Origin: DATGFK01 sp040007395
Lineage (GTDB): Bacteria > Chloroflexota > Anaerolineae > Aggregatilineales > UBA2796
Assembly (NCBI GenBank): GCA_040007395.1
Contig: JBDTVG010000279.1
Location: forward strand, 1 to 6,255
Direction: 5' to 3'
DNA: 6,255 nt
Positions within the stretch are counted from its first letter, which is position 1. Each line of letters opens with the position of its first letter. Below are positions 1 through 5,968 of this stretch, one piece after another. The notes under the pieces were generated by a model, which saw nothing but the letters and a program-made list of their open reading frames with translations, was not told the DNA's origin and made no database searches. The position numbers were made by a program, and so were the translations under genes.

Positions 1-146
1 ATTGGATACCCGCCGAACCGATAAAAGCCCATGCGATCCAGTGTAGCGGGCTGTTCGGAAACGGTCTTACCACGCAGCAGAAAATAATTCTTCTGATCGC
101 GGCGTAGACTGCCATAGACAAACACGGGCAATTCGAGTTTAGCCAT
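1..146 (-). CDS. gamma-glutamylcyclotransferase-like (AIG2/GGCT fold) protein, N-terminal part
   Basis: Only the first 48 codons are in the window; the gene continues past the left edge. The translation begins MAKLELPVFVYGSLRRDQKN. The YGSL motif at residues 11-14, directly after a short hydrophobic beta strand, is the hallmark of the gamma-glutamylcyclotransferase/AIG2-like fold, where this loop binds the gamma-glutamyl group. Later residues (LLRG, then DRMGFYRFGGYP) also fit the family, whose proteins often continue with a G.YP segment. Members act in the cytosol on gamma-glutamyl amines or peptides, but the exact substrate cannot be read from this fragment, and the catalytic Glu would lie outside the window. 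The ATG is 16 bases downstream of the M20 amidohydrolase stop codon on the same strand, so the two are probably co-transcribed. No clear Shine-Dalgarno precedes it. The family call is fairly safe; the specific activity is unknown. Confidence 0.8.
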   Translation of the reverse strand, partial: MAKLELPVFVYGSLRRDQKNYFLLRGKTVSEQPATLDRMGFYRFGGYP

Positions 147-162
147 TGGTCAGATTGCTTTG

Positions 163-1350
163 TTAATCGATAAGGACATAATCAGCAACCGCAGTAGCCA
201 GCAATCCCGCACCGATGGGCAGCGCCGCTTCATCGAAGTCGAAGCGCGGATGGTGATGCGGATAATGCAAGTCACGCGATTCGTTGGCTGACCCGACAAA
301 AATGAAGGTGCCTGGTATGGCCTTGAGGAAAACGGCCATGTCTTCCGCGCCCATTGTGCGTACCTGATCTTTCCATGTCAACGGCTGTGGCTGGTTGATC
401 GCACCAAAGGCACGCCGTAATCGTGCATTACTAGTTATATCGTTGACTAGTGGTGGCGCGGATTGATGTGAGGTGATTTCAGCCTCACACTGCATCGCCG
501 TTGCAATGCCTGTGATAATCTCGCGCATCCGGCGCTCGATCAGATCATGAACTTCTGGCAGGTAAAAGCGGAAGGTGCCAGTTAAGATCGCTTGGGCGGG
601 AATCACGTTATCGGCATCACCCGCATGGAAGGTGGTCACGGAAACCACCGCCGTATCTAAGCCGTTTATATTGCGACTGACAATCGTTTGCAACGCGCTG
701 ACAATCTGTGTGGCGGCAATGATCGGGTCGTGGGTTTGGGCAGGCATAGCGGCATGACCACCACTGCCCCGAATGACGATACGGAAAAAATCGGAGCCTG
801 CCATGGCTGGCCCATCGGTAATCCCGACTTGGCCTAATGGCAGATCGTTCCAAAGGTGCAAGCCGAGGCTCACTTGCGGCACAGGGTCGGAGAGTACACC
901 ATCATTGATCATCGCCTGTGCGCCTTGCGCGATCTCTTCGGCGGGCTGGAATACAAACTTGACCCGTCCAGCGATCTTGCTACGCTGCTCAGTCAGCATT
1001 TTGGCAACCGCTAGACCAATGGCGGTATGTCCGTCGTGTCCGCAAGCGTGCATCTTACCCGATTCCTGCGAGATATAGTCGGCACGGTTTGCCTCGATGA
1101 TCGGCAGCGCATCCATATCACAGCGGACAAGGACAGTAGGGCCTTCACGGTCTCCTTCCAGAATGGCAACAACGCCTGTTTTGCCGATCCCGGTGGTGAC
1201 TTCAAGGCCAAGGCGGTTGAGTTCATTGGCAACGATTCCAGCGGTACGCACTTCCTGAAAAGCCAATTCAGGATGCTGGTGAAAGTCGCGTCGTCGGGCG
1301 ATTAATTCGTCGCGCATGGCCTGTGCCTGCGACATAAAGTCAGTAGTCAT
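163..1350 (-). CDS. M20 family (subfamily M20D) metal-dependent amidohydrolase/carboxypeptidase
   Basis: A complete 395-residue protein, the usual length for hippurate hydrolase / IAA-amino-acid hydrolase / N-acyl-amino-acid amidohydrolase enzymes. These cytosolic enzymes cleave an acyl or amide bond of N-acylated amino acids using a di-metal centre. The M20D signature runs in order: HQHPELAFQE (24-33), RCDMDALP (76-83), the metal-binding ACGHDGHTA (102-110, Cys103 and His105), QPAEE (135-139, general base Glu138 and ligand Glu139), GLH (His165), the dimerisation-domain start GSGGHAAMP (195-203), MGAEDMA (333-339) and HHHPRFDFDE (365-374) with the last metal-binding His. All expected catalytic residues are present, so the enzyme should be active. 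The substrate cannot be told: hippurate, auxin conjugates, acetyl-amino acids and peptidoglycan-derived amides are all used in the family. The ATG at 1350 has no strong Shine-Dalgarno; Met6 is an alternative start. The GGCT-like gene follows after 16 bases. Confidence 0.93.
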   Translation of the reverse strand: MTTDFMSQAQAMRDELIARRRDFHQHPELAFQEVRTAGIVANELNRLGLEVTTGIGKTGVVAILEGDREGPTVLVRCDMDALPIIEANRADYISQESGKMHACGHDGHTAIGLAVAKMLTEQRSKIAGRVKFVFQPAEEIAQGAQAMINDGVLSDPVPQVSLGLHLWNDLPLGQVGITDGPAMAGSDFFRIVIRGSGGHAAMPAQTHDPIIAATQIVSALQTIVSRNINGLDTAVVSVTTFHAGDADNVIPAQAILTGTFRFYLPEVHDLIERRMREIITGIATAMQCEAEITSHQSAPPLVNDITSNARLRRAFGAINQPQPLTWKDQVRTMGAEDMAVFLKAIPGTFIFVGSANESRDLHYPHHHPRFDFDEAALPIGAGLLATAVADYVLID

Positions 1351-1393
1351 GGGTAGGAGTCTCTGCTAAGTGTTAGGTGCCGTGCAATTGTGA

Positions 1394-1421
1394 CACATAT
1401 TTTTACTTTGACATCGGACAA
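1394..1421 (-). promoter_or_regulatory. candidate promoter for the M20/GGCT gene pair
   Basis: On the minus strand TTGTCC (1421-1416) and TATGTG (1399-1394) are separated by 16 bases and lie about 45 bases upstream of the M20 start codon. The match to sigma-70 hexamers is only moderate (4/6 and 3/6), so this is a placement guess in the only intergenic space available. Confidence 0.2.
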
Positions 1422-1697
1422 ACTGCTAAATCCATCCCCACGCCGAAGGCGTAGAGGCTAGTGGTGAGGTGCATTTATCGCTGGTTCTGACTTTGATACA
1501 CGCCCCATTGCTTGCGCGGCCTATTATCAGGATGAATAAGCACCTTATAGGGTTTGCAGGATAACACTGCTGGAATCAATGAAAACGAATGCAGCTAAAT
1601 ATTTATAACCATTATACACCGTTACGTTATTTGCGCGTCGATCAATCATCCGGTAAAACTAACGAAACCTAAACGGGATTATAATAATCAAACAACT

Positions 1698-1725
1698 TTT
1701 GATCGGGAATTCATAAAGATAATCA
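1698..1725 (+). promoter_or_regulatory. candidate promoter for the response regulator
   Basis: TTTGAT (1698-1703) and TAATCA (1720-1725) with a 16-base spacer would start transcription near 1732 and give a leader of about 20 bases carrying the ribosome binding site. The -10 match is imperfect, and other AT-rich hexamers upstream could serve instead. Confidence 0.25.
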
Positions 1726-1751
1726 TTTAGGTTGATAAAGGGGTATTAAGG

Positions 1752-2141
1752 GTGAGTACAAAACCAATGGTATTGATCGTTGATGACGATGAGGAACTAC
1801 TTAAACTGGTCGCGCTGCTGCTAAGGCGGATCAATATCGAGAGCGTTAGCTGCAAAAATGGCGCTTCTGCCATCGACCAGATTACCAATGGCGATCCAAT
1901 GGATATGGTCATTTTGGATTTAATGCTGCCGGATATGCACGGCTACGACGTGCTGCGCCATATTCGCACGCTCTCACAAATGGATGGGGTTCCTGTGTTG
2001 GTTCTCTCTGCGAAGGCTGATCCCACTACGATTCGGATGTGTTTAGACAACGGGGCTGATGGCTATGTGACCAAACCCTATCTCGCCAATACTCTGATCT
2101 CGCGAGTCCAAACCCTACTTGAGCCTGCCAAGCCGCAGTAA
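1752..2141 (+). CDS. stand-alone receiver-domain response regulator
   Basis: A 129-residue protein that is a single CheY-like receiver domain with no output domain. The acidic cluster Asp11-Asp12-Asp13 follows strand beta-1 (VLIVDDD). The phosphoacceptor is Asp56 in VILDLMLPD. Ser86 in VLSAK takes the conserved Thr/Ser switch place, Tyr105 is the aromatic switch residue, and Lys108 is the invariant Lys of TKPY. All phosphorylation residues are therefore present. The chain ends just after helix alpha-5, so signalling must go through a partner protein or phosphotransfer. No histidine kinase is in the window, so the cognate pathway is unknown. The start is a GTG preceded by AAAGGGG (1737-1743) with an 8-base spacer; an internal ATG at 1767 (Met6) has no comparable ribosome binding site and would sit within beta-1. 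The gene stands alone, divergent from the M20 gene and convergent with proS. Confidence 0.92.
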   Translation: MSTKPMVLIVDDDEELLKLVALLLRRINIESVSCKNGASAIDQITNGDPMDMVILDLMLPDMHGYDVLRHIRTLSQMDGVPVLVLSAKADPTTIRMCLDNGADGYVTKPYLANTLISRVQTLLEPAKPQ

Positions 2142-2167
2142 AAATATCAAGCCGCCCCGGCAAGGCA

Positions 2168-2220
2168 GCTTCCCGTTGGGTGCGGAGCCGAGGCAAGCCT
2201 ACCCGCAAAATAGCGGGAAG
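2168..2220. repeat. nested inverted repeat in the convergent gap (terminator-like)
   Basis: CTTCCCG (2169-2175) pairs with CGGGAAG (2214-2220), and inside it GGGT (2178-2181) pairs with ACCC (2201-2204), giving a two-step stem 27 bases after the response-regulator stop. A second small hairpin, GTGTC-CTT-GACAC (2220-2232), follows immediately. None has a T-run, so an intrinsic terminator cannot be claimed. The position between convergent genes makes a role in ending transcription plausible. Confidence 0.3.
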
Positions 2221-2272
2221 TGTCCTTGACACATACTGTCACGATAGCAAAACTGCGTGGGCGCTTAACACC

Positions 2273-2297
2273 CCAAAGCCTGCTTAGTAGGCTTTGG
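2273..2297 (-). repeat. perfect 9-bp hairpin spanning the proS stop codon
   Basis: CCAAAGCCT (2273-2281) and AGGCTTTGG (2289-2297) are exact inverted repeats around a 7-base loop that contains the proS TAA (2286-2284). In the proS transcript the stem would form over the last codons and the stop. No U-run follows (the next bases are GGGTGTTAAG), so it is a possible Rho-aided or bidirectional terminator, or an mRNA-end stabiliser, rather than a classical intrinsic terminator. Confidence 0.5.
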
Positions 2298-3726
2298 CGA
2301 ACAACGCTCGCTCGGTTGCCATTGTGCCACAGGCGATACATGGCCCTTCGCCGGGTTCCTGATCGAGTGGGAAGCAGCGCGACACGAGTTGATTTTCTTC
2401 TTTGATTTTGGCTTCACATTCGGCAGTGCCGCAAAACCACGAGAGCGCCCACGAGTCCGCCACGATCTCTTGAAATTTTTTGTAGTCGCCTATCACTTCG
2501 TGGATATTGGCATCGCGGAATTCGGTGGCCTGCTTGAGCATATTCGCTTGAATCTCGACCAGCAGATCGTTAATCACCGTGACAATGCCCTCGCGGGGGA
2601 CGAACTGCTTGCCTGCTTTGCCCAGAATGTCGCGGCGGGCAATGGCAACCGTGTTATTCTGCACGTCCTTTGGCCCGACCTCAACGCGGATCGGGACACC
2701 GCGCATCTCCCACTCGTTAAACTTGCGACCGGGGTGCATCCCTTCGCGAATATCAACGTGAATACGGATACCCGCCGTCTTGAGTTCTGTCGCCAACACA
2801 TCAACCACTGGCATTACCAATGCTTTTTCATCGTCATTCTTGGAGATCGGCACGATAACCACTTGCTTGGGCGCGATACGGGGTGGCAGCCGCAAGCCCT
2901 GATCGTCGCCGTGTACCATGACGATTGCGCCGATAATGCGCGTACTCAAGCCCCACGAAGTTGTCCAACAGTGCTGTAGCTCGTTGTTCAGATCGGTATA
3001 TTTGATCTCGAAGGCTTTGGCAAAGTTCTGACCGAGATTGTGGCTGGTGCCACTTTGCAACGCTTTCTTATCGCCCATCATGGCTTCGATAGAGTAGCTG
3101 CGTAAGGCCCCAGCGAACTTCTCCTGATTGCTCTTGCGCCCCTTGATAACCGGGATCGCTGCCTCATTGATGGCAAAGTCGGCGTAGACATCGTGCATTC
3201 GCAGCGTTTCGGCTTCGGCTTCATCGTGCGAGATATGCGCGGTATGGCCTTCTTGCCATAGGAATTCCATTGTTCGTAGAAACAGCCGTGTGCGAAGTTC
3301 CCAGCGTACCACGTTCGCCCACTGATTGATCAGCAGCGGCAGGTCGCGGTAGCTGTGAATCCAATTGGCAAAGCTGTAGCCGATAATCGTTTCCGAGGTG
3401 GGACGCACGATCAGCCGTTCGGCAAGTTCCTCGCCGCCGCCAATTGTGACCACTGCCAGTTCAGGCGCAAAGCCTTCCACATGTTCGGCTTCCTTCTTGA
3501 GAAAGCTTTCTGGGATGAACAGCGGGAAGTAGGCGTTCTCGTGGCCTGTATCCTTGAAACGACGATCAAGCTCATGCTGGACGTTTTCCCAGAGCGCGTA
3601 GCCATAGGGTCGGATAATCATGCAGCCGCGCACGGGTGCATAATCGGCAAGCTCGGCTCGCTGCACAATATCGGTGTACCACTTCGAATAATCTTCGCCG
3701 CGTGGTGTAATGCCTTGAGACGACAA
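2284..3726 (-). CDS. proS: prolyl-tRNA synthetase, archaeal/eukaryotic type
   Basis: A complete 480-residue class II aminoacyl-tRNA synthetase that charges tRNA-Pro with proline in the cytosol. Motif 1 lies around residues 31-47 (PVRGCMIIRPYGYALWE), with RPTSE at 108-112. Motif 2 is at about 141-164 (RWELRTRLFLRTMEFLWQEG) and motif 3 at about 259-286 (GLSTRIIGAIVMVHGDDQGL). An anticodon-binding domain starts near 287. The C-terminal domain carries a likely zinc site (Cys432, Cys437, Cys463, Cys466), and the chain ends in the family-typical Tyr480. There is no roughly 180-residue editing insertion between motifs 2 and 3, which places it in the short archaeal/eukaryotic-like class rather than the E. 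coli class. The start is a TTG with AAGGAG (3738-3733) six bases upstream, a strong site that decides the start. It lies 55 bases after the thioredoxin gene, possibly in one operon. Confidence 0.96.
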   Translation of the reverse strand: MSSQGITPRGEDYSKWYTDIVQRAELADYAPVRGCMIIRPYGYALWENVQHELDRRFKDTGHENAYFPLFIPESFLKKEAEHVEGFAPELAVVTIGGGEELAERLIVRPTSETIIGYSFANWIHSYRDLPLLINQWANVVRWELRTRLFLRTMEFLWQEGHTAHISHDEAEAETLRMHDVYADFAINEAAIPVIKGRKSNQEKFAGALRSYSIEAMMGDKKALQSGTSHNLGQNFAKAFEIKYTDLNNELQHCWTTSWGLSTRIIGAIVMVHGDDQGLRLPPRIAPKQVVIVPISKNDDEKALVMPVVDVLATELKTAGIRIHVDIREGMHPGRKFNEWEMRGVPIRVEVGPKDVQNNTVAIARRDILGKAGKQFVPREGIVTVINDLLVEIQANMLKQATEFRDANIHEVIGDYKKFQEIVADSWALSWFCGTAECEAKIKEENQLVSRCFPLDQEPGEGPCIACGTMATERALFAKAY

Positions 3727-3738
3727 TTCAGACTCCTT
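3727..3738 (-). promoter_or_regulatory. Shine-Dalgarno site for the TTG start of proS
   Basis: AAGGAG (3738-3733) stands six bases before the TTG at 3726. No in-frame ATG precedes it nearby; the ATG around 3755 is in another frame. The strong site supports the non-ATG start. Confidence 0.75.
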
Positions 3739-3781
3739 AAGGTTGGCGAAAGCATGTTAATTTCAGGGTTTTAGGCTTGCG

Positions 3782-4420
3782 CTAAAATGTCTCTGCGTTG
3801 GGTTGGACTTCGGCGGCAAGGTAGCGCATCAGCAGATCAGGAGTCATCTCACCGATCTGTTCATAGCGTACCACGCCCGAAGGGTCGATCAACAGGGTAA
3901 CGGGCAAATTGAGAATACCATACTGATTATGAACTGTCGCGTCTGAATCCAACGCTACTGGCACTTTGAGCGCCCGATCCTTCAAAAACCCGTTGACCTG
4001 ATCGGCAGTCTCTACGCGATTGACGGCGAGTACCGTCGCTTTACCCTTGTAGTCGCCATACCCACCATCGAGGAACTTCTGGAAAGTCGGCATTTCTTGT
4101 TGGCACGGCGGACACCATGTCGCCCAAAAGTTGAGAAACACCCACTGTCCGCGTAGACTGTTCAACTGAATCGGTGAGCCGTCCGGGTGCTGCAAGGTGA
4201 AATCCGGCGCGGCGCGGCCGACCAGCGTGGTCGGCCTAAAGTAGGCCGGGGGTGGGACTATATCCGTCGTGCCGCTAGTGGGTCTACCCGTCGCGAAAGC
4301 CGCGACAATGCCAAGCAAGGGGAAGATCAAAAATACCAGCAGTACAGGGCTTATCTTGTTTGGCGCGGCTGGCGTAGGGGTTAGCGCCGCCGTTTCTGGG
4401 GAAGTGTTCGGGTTATCCAT
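3782..4420 (-). CDS. membrane-anchored TlpA/ResA-type thiol-disulfide oxidoreductase
   Basis: A complete 212-residue protein. A Pro/Thr-rich cytoplasmic N-terminus (1-22) is followed by one hydrophobic segment (about 24-43, ending ALA-type in AAFATG). That acts as an uncleaved signal anchor and places the rest outside the membrane. The redoxin/AhpC-TSA-like thioredoxin domain starts at about 67 with GRAAPDFTL. It has NFWATWCPPCQQEMP with the active-site Cys103 and Cys106 (WCPPC), a DSD strand at 158-160, the cis-proline Pro173 in NLPVT, and FLID-type LLIDPSG at 176-182. The TlpA/ResA/CcmG group reduces disulfides of exported proteins, often apocytochrome c. No cytochrome genes are nearby, so the partner is unknown. 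The ATG at 4420 has no clear Shine-Dalgarno. The gene lies between the HEAT-repeat gene (63-base gap) and proS (55-base gap), with no obvious functional link to translation. Confidence 0.93.
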   Translation of the reverse strand: MDNPNTSPETAALTPTPAAPNKISPVLLVFLIFPLLGIVAAFATGRPTSGTTDIVPPPAYFRPTTLVGRAAPDFTLQHPDGSPIQLNSLRGQWVFLNFWATWCPPCQQEMPTFQKFLDGGYGDYKGKATVLAVNRVETADQVNGFLKDRALKVPVALDSDATVHNQYGILNLPVTLLIDPSGVVRYEQIGEMTPDLLMRYLAAEVQPNAETF

Positions 4421-4483
4421 TCGACAGTTACCAATCTACACAGTGAACTTACACTATCAACGCATCACATCGCTCGGCGAGTA

Positions 4484-4696
4484 TCAAGGCTTCTTTTGGC
4501 TCTTGAGATAGATCTCGCGTCCGGCTTCTTGAGCGGCTTTCCGCACTTCGGGTTCTGAGTCGGTGCGGAAGATTTGCTCTAGTGGCTCCAACGCGGTGGG
4601 ATCGCCGAGCAGTTTCAATTCGTTAATCGATTTCAGACGTATCTCGGCATTTTTATCTTTTAGCCGTCCGATGTGATATTCGAGCAGGTTAGGCAT
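4484..4696 (-). CDS. small HEAT-repeat protein, 70 residues
   Basis: The reading frame is open further upstream, but I place the start at the ATG at 4696 (MPNLLEYHIGRLKD...). HEAT-type sequence begins there, and the longer version would read antisense through the promoter and an RHS remnant. AAGGAG (4714-4709) lies upstream with a rather long 12-base spacer. The protein is about one and a half HEAT-like helical pairs: IRLKSINELKLLGDPTALEP at about 19-38, then LEQIFRTDSEPEVRKAAQEA at about 39-58, with the Asp-Pro turn and V.KAA..A pattern of HEAT/PBS-lyase repeats. There is no signal peptide or membrane segment, and the tail is basic (KSQKKP). Such stubs are usually protein-protein adaptors. 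No specific function can be given. It is the first gene of the presumed HEAT-thioredoxin-proS unit. Confidence 0.8.
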   Translation of the reverse strand: MPNLLEYHIGRLKDKNAEIRLKSINELKLLGDPTALEPLEQIFRTDSEPEVRKAAQEAGREIYLKSQKKP

Positions 4697-4740
4697 TGTT
4701 AGTACTGACTCCTTCAACCATGATATGCCGCCAGCCCGAA

Positions 4741-4749
4741 AGTATAACA
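4741..4749 (-). promoter_or_regulatory. extended -10 promoter for the HEAT-thioredoxin-proS unit
   Basis: The minus strand reads TGTTATACT (4749-4741), which is a TGn extension plus TATACT, a 5/6 match to TATAAT. Transcription would start near 4734 and give a leader of about 38 bases carrying AAGGAG. No good -35 is seen at 17 bases, which is usual for extended -10 promoters. It lies about 80 bases from the RHS remnant at 4828. Confidence 0.5.
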
Positions 4750-4827
4750 CGGGAAAATCGGTGAGTCCCGAACATGGTCTGTTTCGCGTTAAACTTGTAC
4801 GGAAAGGAAATGAGAATTCCATTCGTA

Positions 4828-4882
4828 AACGCCCGCTATCTCGACCCAGCGGCAGGCTCATCATGACCCCTTCGAGGGCATG
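4828..4882 (+). pseudogene. RHS-repeat core remnant, frameshifted (copy 1)
   Basis: The bases encode NARYLDPAAG and then, after a shift of frame, DPFEGM. This is the conserved end of the RHS core that lies just before the variable C-terminal toxin tip. Aligned to copy 2 at 5555-5617, the first 30 bases match at 25 positions and the last 18 are identical. An 8-base net deletion between them moves the reading from one frame to the next and produces a TGA in the original frame. Nothing recognisable as RHS is seen upstream of 4810. It is a dead scrap, on the same strand as the immunity-like gene that follows. Confidence 0.75.
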
Positions 4883-4986
4883 ACCTTGATCACCATTAGA
4901 ACATTACGGACATCATCTTCAATGGTCATTAGAGCCAAATCAGGGCTTTGGATATCATTGTCTTGTGTTGACCTACGGAGTCATGA
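4883..4986 (+). other. short region between RHS remnant and immunity-like gene
   Basis: In the frame of the DPFEG part of copy 1, this stretch stays open from 4865 to a TGA at 4988-4990. That TGA overlaps the ATG of the next gene by the bases ATGA. The encoded tail of about 35 residues resembles nothing I know and could be the last residue of a deleted toxin or chance. GGAG at 4977-4980 is the ribosome binding site of the next gene. I could not place a convincing promoter here. Confidence 0.4.
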
Positions 4987-5472
4987 ATGAGAAATTTTCC
5001 GATGGCAGTGTCAAATCTCCTACAGATATTTATGGAAAATCGAACTCTCAAAGATGAGGAGGAAGCAACCGCATTTGTCGAGGCATTGGAAATGCTCAGT
5101 AAAAGTGAGCCTGATCCAAGTTTAATCCTAGGTTTATTCGACATATTCATCGATAAAGCGCGGATTTCGCCTCCTATGGATCGCTTGCTCAATTATATTT
5201 GGTGGACGTTTGATCATAATTTTGTGGTGAAATATCTCGTAGACGCAACTCCACGATTATTCTATTCAGGGCGAACTTGGGCATTAGATTGCTATATCCG
5301 CGCTTTGGCTCGTCCCGAGAGGCTGGAAGCATTGCAAACTGCCTATCGAAACGCCACCCCTGAAACGCAACAACAAATCCGTACCTTGTTGACCGAAATT
5401 GAAAAGAAACCTTATTGGTCTTCTGCAGAAAGGGAACAAATCGAAAACGACATCAAATTTGTTTTGTCCTAA
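4987..5472 (+). CDS. putative polymorphic-toxin immunity protein (Imm30-like)
   Basis: A complete 161-residue soluble protein, predicted to be nearly all helical, with no signal peptide or membrane segment. The N-terminal part (about 8-45) reads like two amphipathic helices rich in Glu and Leu. Next come LILGLFDIFID (46-56), MDRLLNYIWWTFDHNFVVKY (64-83) with a WW pair, and then the segment with TPRLFYSGRTWALDCYIRAL (88-107). This spacing (a short domain, then L..P.L...S..WA...I.R.L, then a Leu-rich terminal helix at about 125-140) resembles, from memory, the Imm30 family. Such proteins are cytosolic and bind a specific secreted or contact-delivered toxin to protect the producer. RHS core scraps on both sides support this reading. 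The ATG has GGAG six bases upstream and overlaps an upstream TGA as ATGA, a common toxin-immunity junction. G+C is about 45% over 5041-5340, clearly below the following RHS segment. A HEAT-like adaptor is an alternative. Confidence 0.6.
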   Translation: MRNFPMAVSNLLQIFMENRTLKDEEEATAFVEALEMLSKSEPDPSLILGLFDIFIDKARISPPMDRLLNYIWWTFDHNFVVKYLVDATPRLFYSGRTWALDCYIRALARPERLEALQTAYRNATPETQQQIRTLLTEIEKKPYWSSAEREQIENDIKFVLS

Positions 5473-5518
5473 TCGGTGTTATTTTGCATCACGAACCCTG
5501 CCTACGCCGCGAATAACG

Positions 5519-5965
5519 CGAGCGCAAACCGACGCAAATGTCTTGGTGTACCTGAACACCCGCTACCTCGACCCGGCGACGGGCACCTTCCTGACCCGCG
5601 ACCCCTTCGAGGGCATGGCTGACAGCGCTATGTCGCGCAACCCGTACAGTTATACGGGCGGCAACCCCGTCAACCTGCTCTCACCCAACGGACAGACGCT
5701 GACTGCCGATGGGCTGCGAACCAAGGTGACCATCATCGGTCACCGTGACAGTGACGACACCAACAAGAGGCTACTGATTGGCTTGGTGGCGCTGGGGGTC
5801 GGTGTGGTAGTTGGAGCCGCCACTTTCGGAGCGCTCGGTCCCGAAGCCGCATTCTTCGTCGCGGCACTCGGCGAAGAATCGGCTCCTTTTGTCGGGGCCG
5901 CGACGATTGGCATATCGGGTGCTATTAGCGGTCAAGCGGTCAGGGCGACAAACAATATCGGGCTG
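5519..5965 (+). pseudogene. RHS-repeat protein, C-terminal core fragment and hydrophobic pre-toxin segment (copy 2)
   Basis: One continuous frame encodes AQTDANVLVYLNTRYLDPAT, then TFLTRDPFEG, then MSRNPYSYTGGNPVNLLSPNG. This is the canonical end of an RHS core, the shell that encloses a toxin in secreted RHS proteins. The sequence upstream of about 5519 in this frame (back into the immunity-like gene) is not RHS-like, so the bulk of the protein (normally more than 1000 residues) is missing and no proper start exists. After the core comes a charged linker (GHRDSDDTNKR) and a Gly/Ala/Val-rich hydrophobic stretch (LLIGLVALGVGVVVGAATFG, 5779-5838), then a second weaker one (about 5889-5945). Such stretches often precede the toxin tip. 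No toxin domain is recognisable before the frame runs into antisense transposase sequence at about 5965. G+C is about 64% over 5581-5700. The frame stays open to the right edge. Confidence 0.8.
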
Positions 5966-5968
5966 GGT

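Larger units (their letters stand above)
1351..1751. other. divergent intergenic region, about 400 bases
   Basis: This stretch separates the minus-strand M20 pair from the plus-strand response regulator and must hold both promoters. It becomes clearly AT-rich from about 1570 to 1740. A small hairpin (ACGCC, loop GAA, GGCGT at 1440-1452) has no T-run on either side. I found no convincing coding frame, tRNA or repeat array in it. Confidence 0.6.

Noticed and set aside
575..1305. Several 60-101-residue plus-strand frames opposite the M20 gene
   Set aside because: They are antisense shadows of a fully motif-supported enzyme gene.
1440..1452. ACGCC-GAA-GGCGT hairpin as a terminator
   Set aside because: It has a short stem, no T-run on either strand and a position between divergent promoters, where no transcript is expected to end.
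2389..2979. Plus-strand 196-residue frame opposite proS
   Set aside because: It lies wholly antisense to conserved synthetase sequence and has no recognisable domain or ribosome binding site.
4697..4864. Upstream extension of the HEAT-repeat protein to a 126-residue form starting at 4864
   Set aside because: The added residues are antisense to the RHS remnant and cross the promoter and Shine-Dalgarno region; HEAT-type sequence begins only at the ATG at 4696.
4884..5058. Third plus-strand frame reading YHCLVLTYGVMNEKF and onwards, which looks protein-like
   Set aside because: It is not in frame with either part of the RHS remnant and overlaps the start of the immunity-like gene, whose N-terminus fits its family pattern in its own frame from 4987. 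Its only near start (ATG 4983) is too close to the GGAG.
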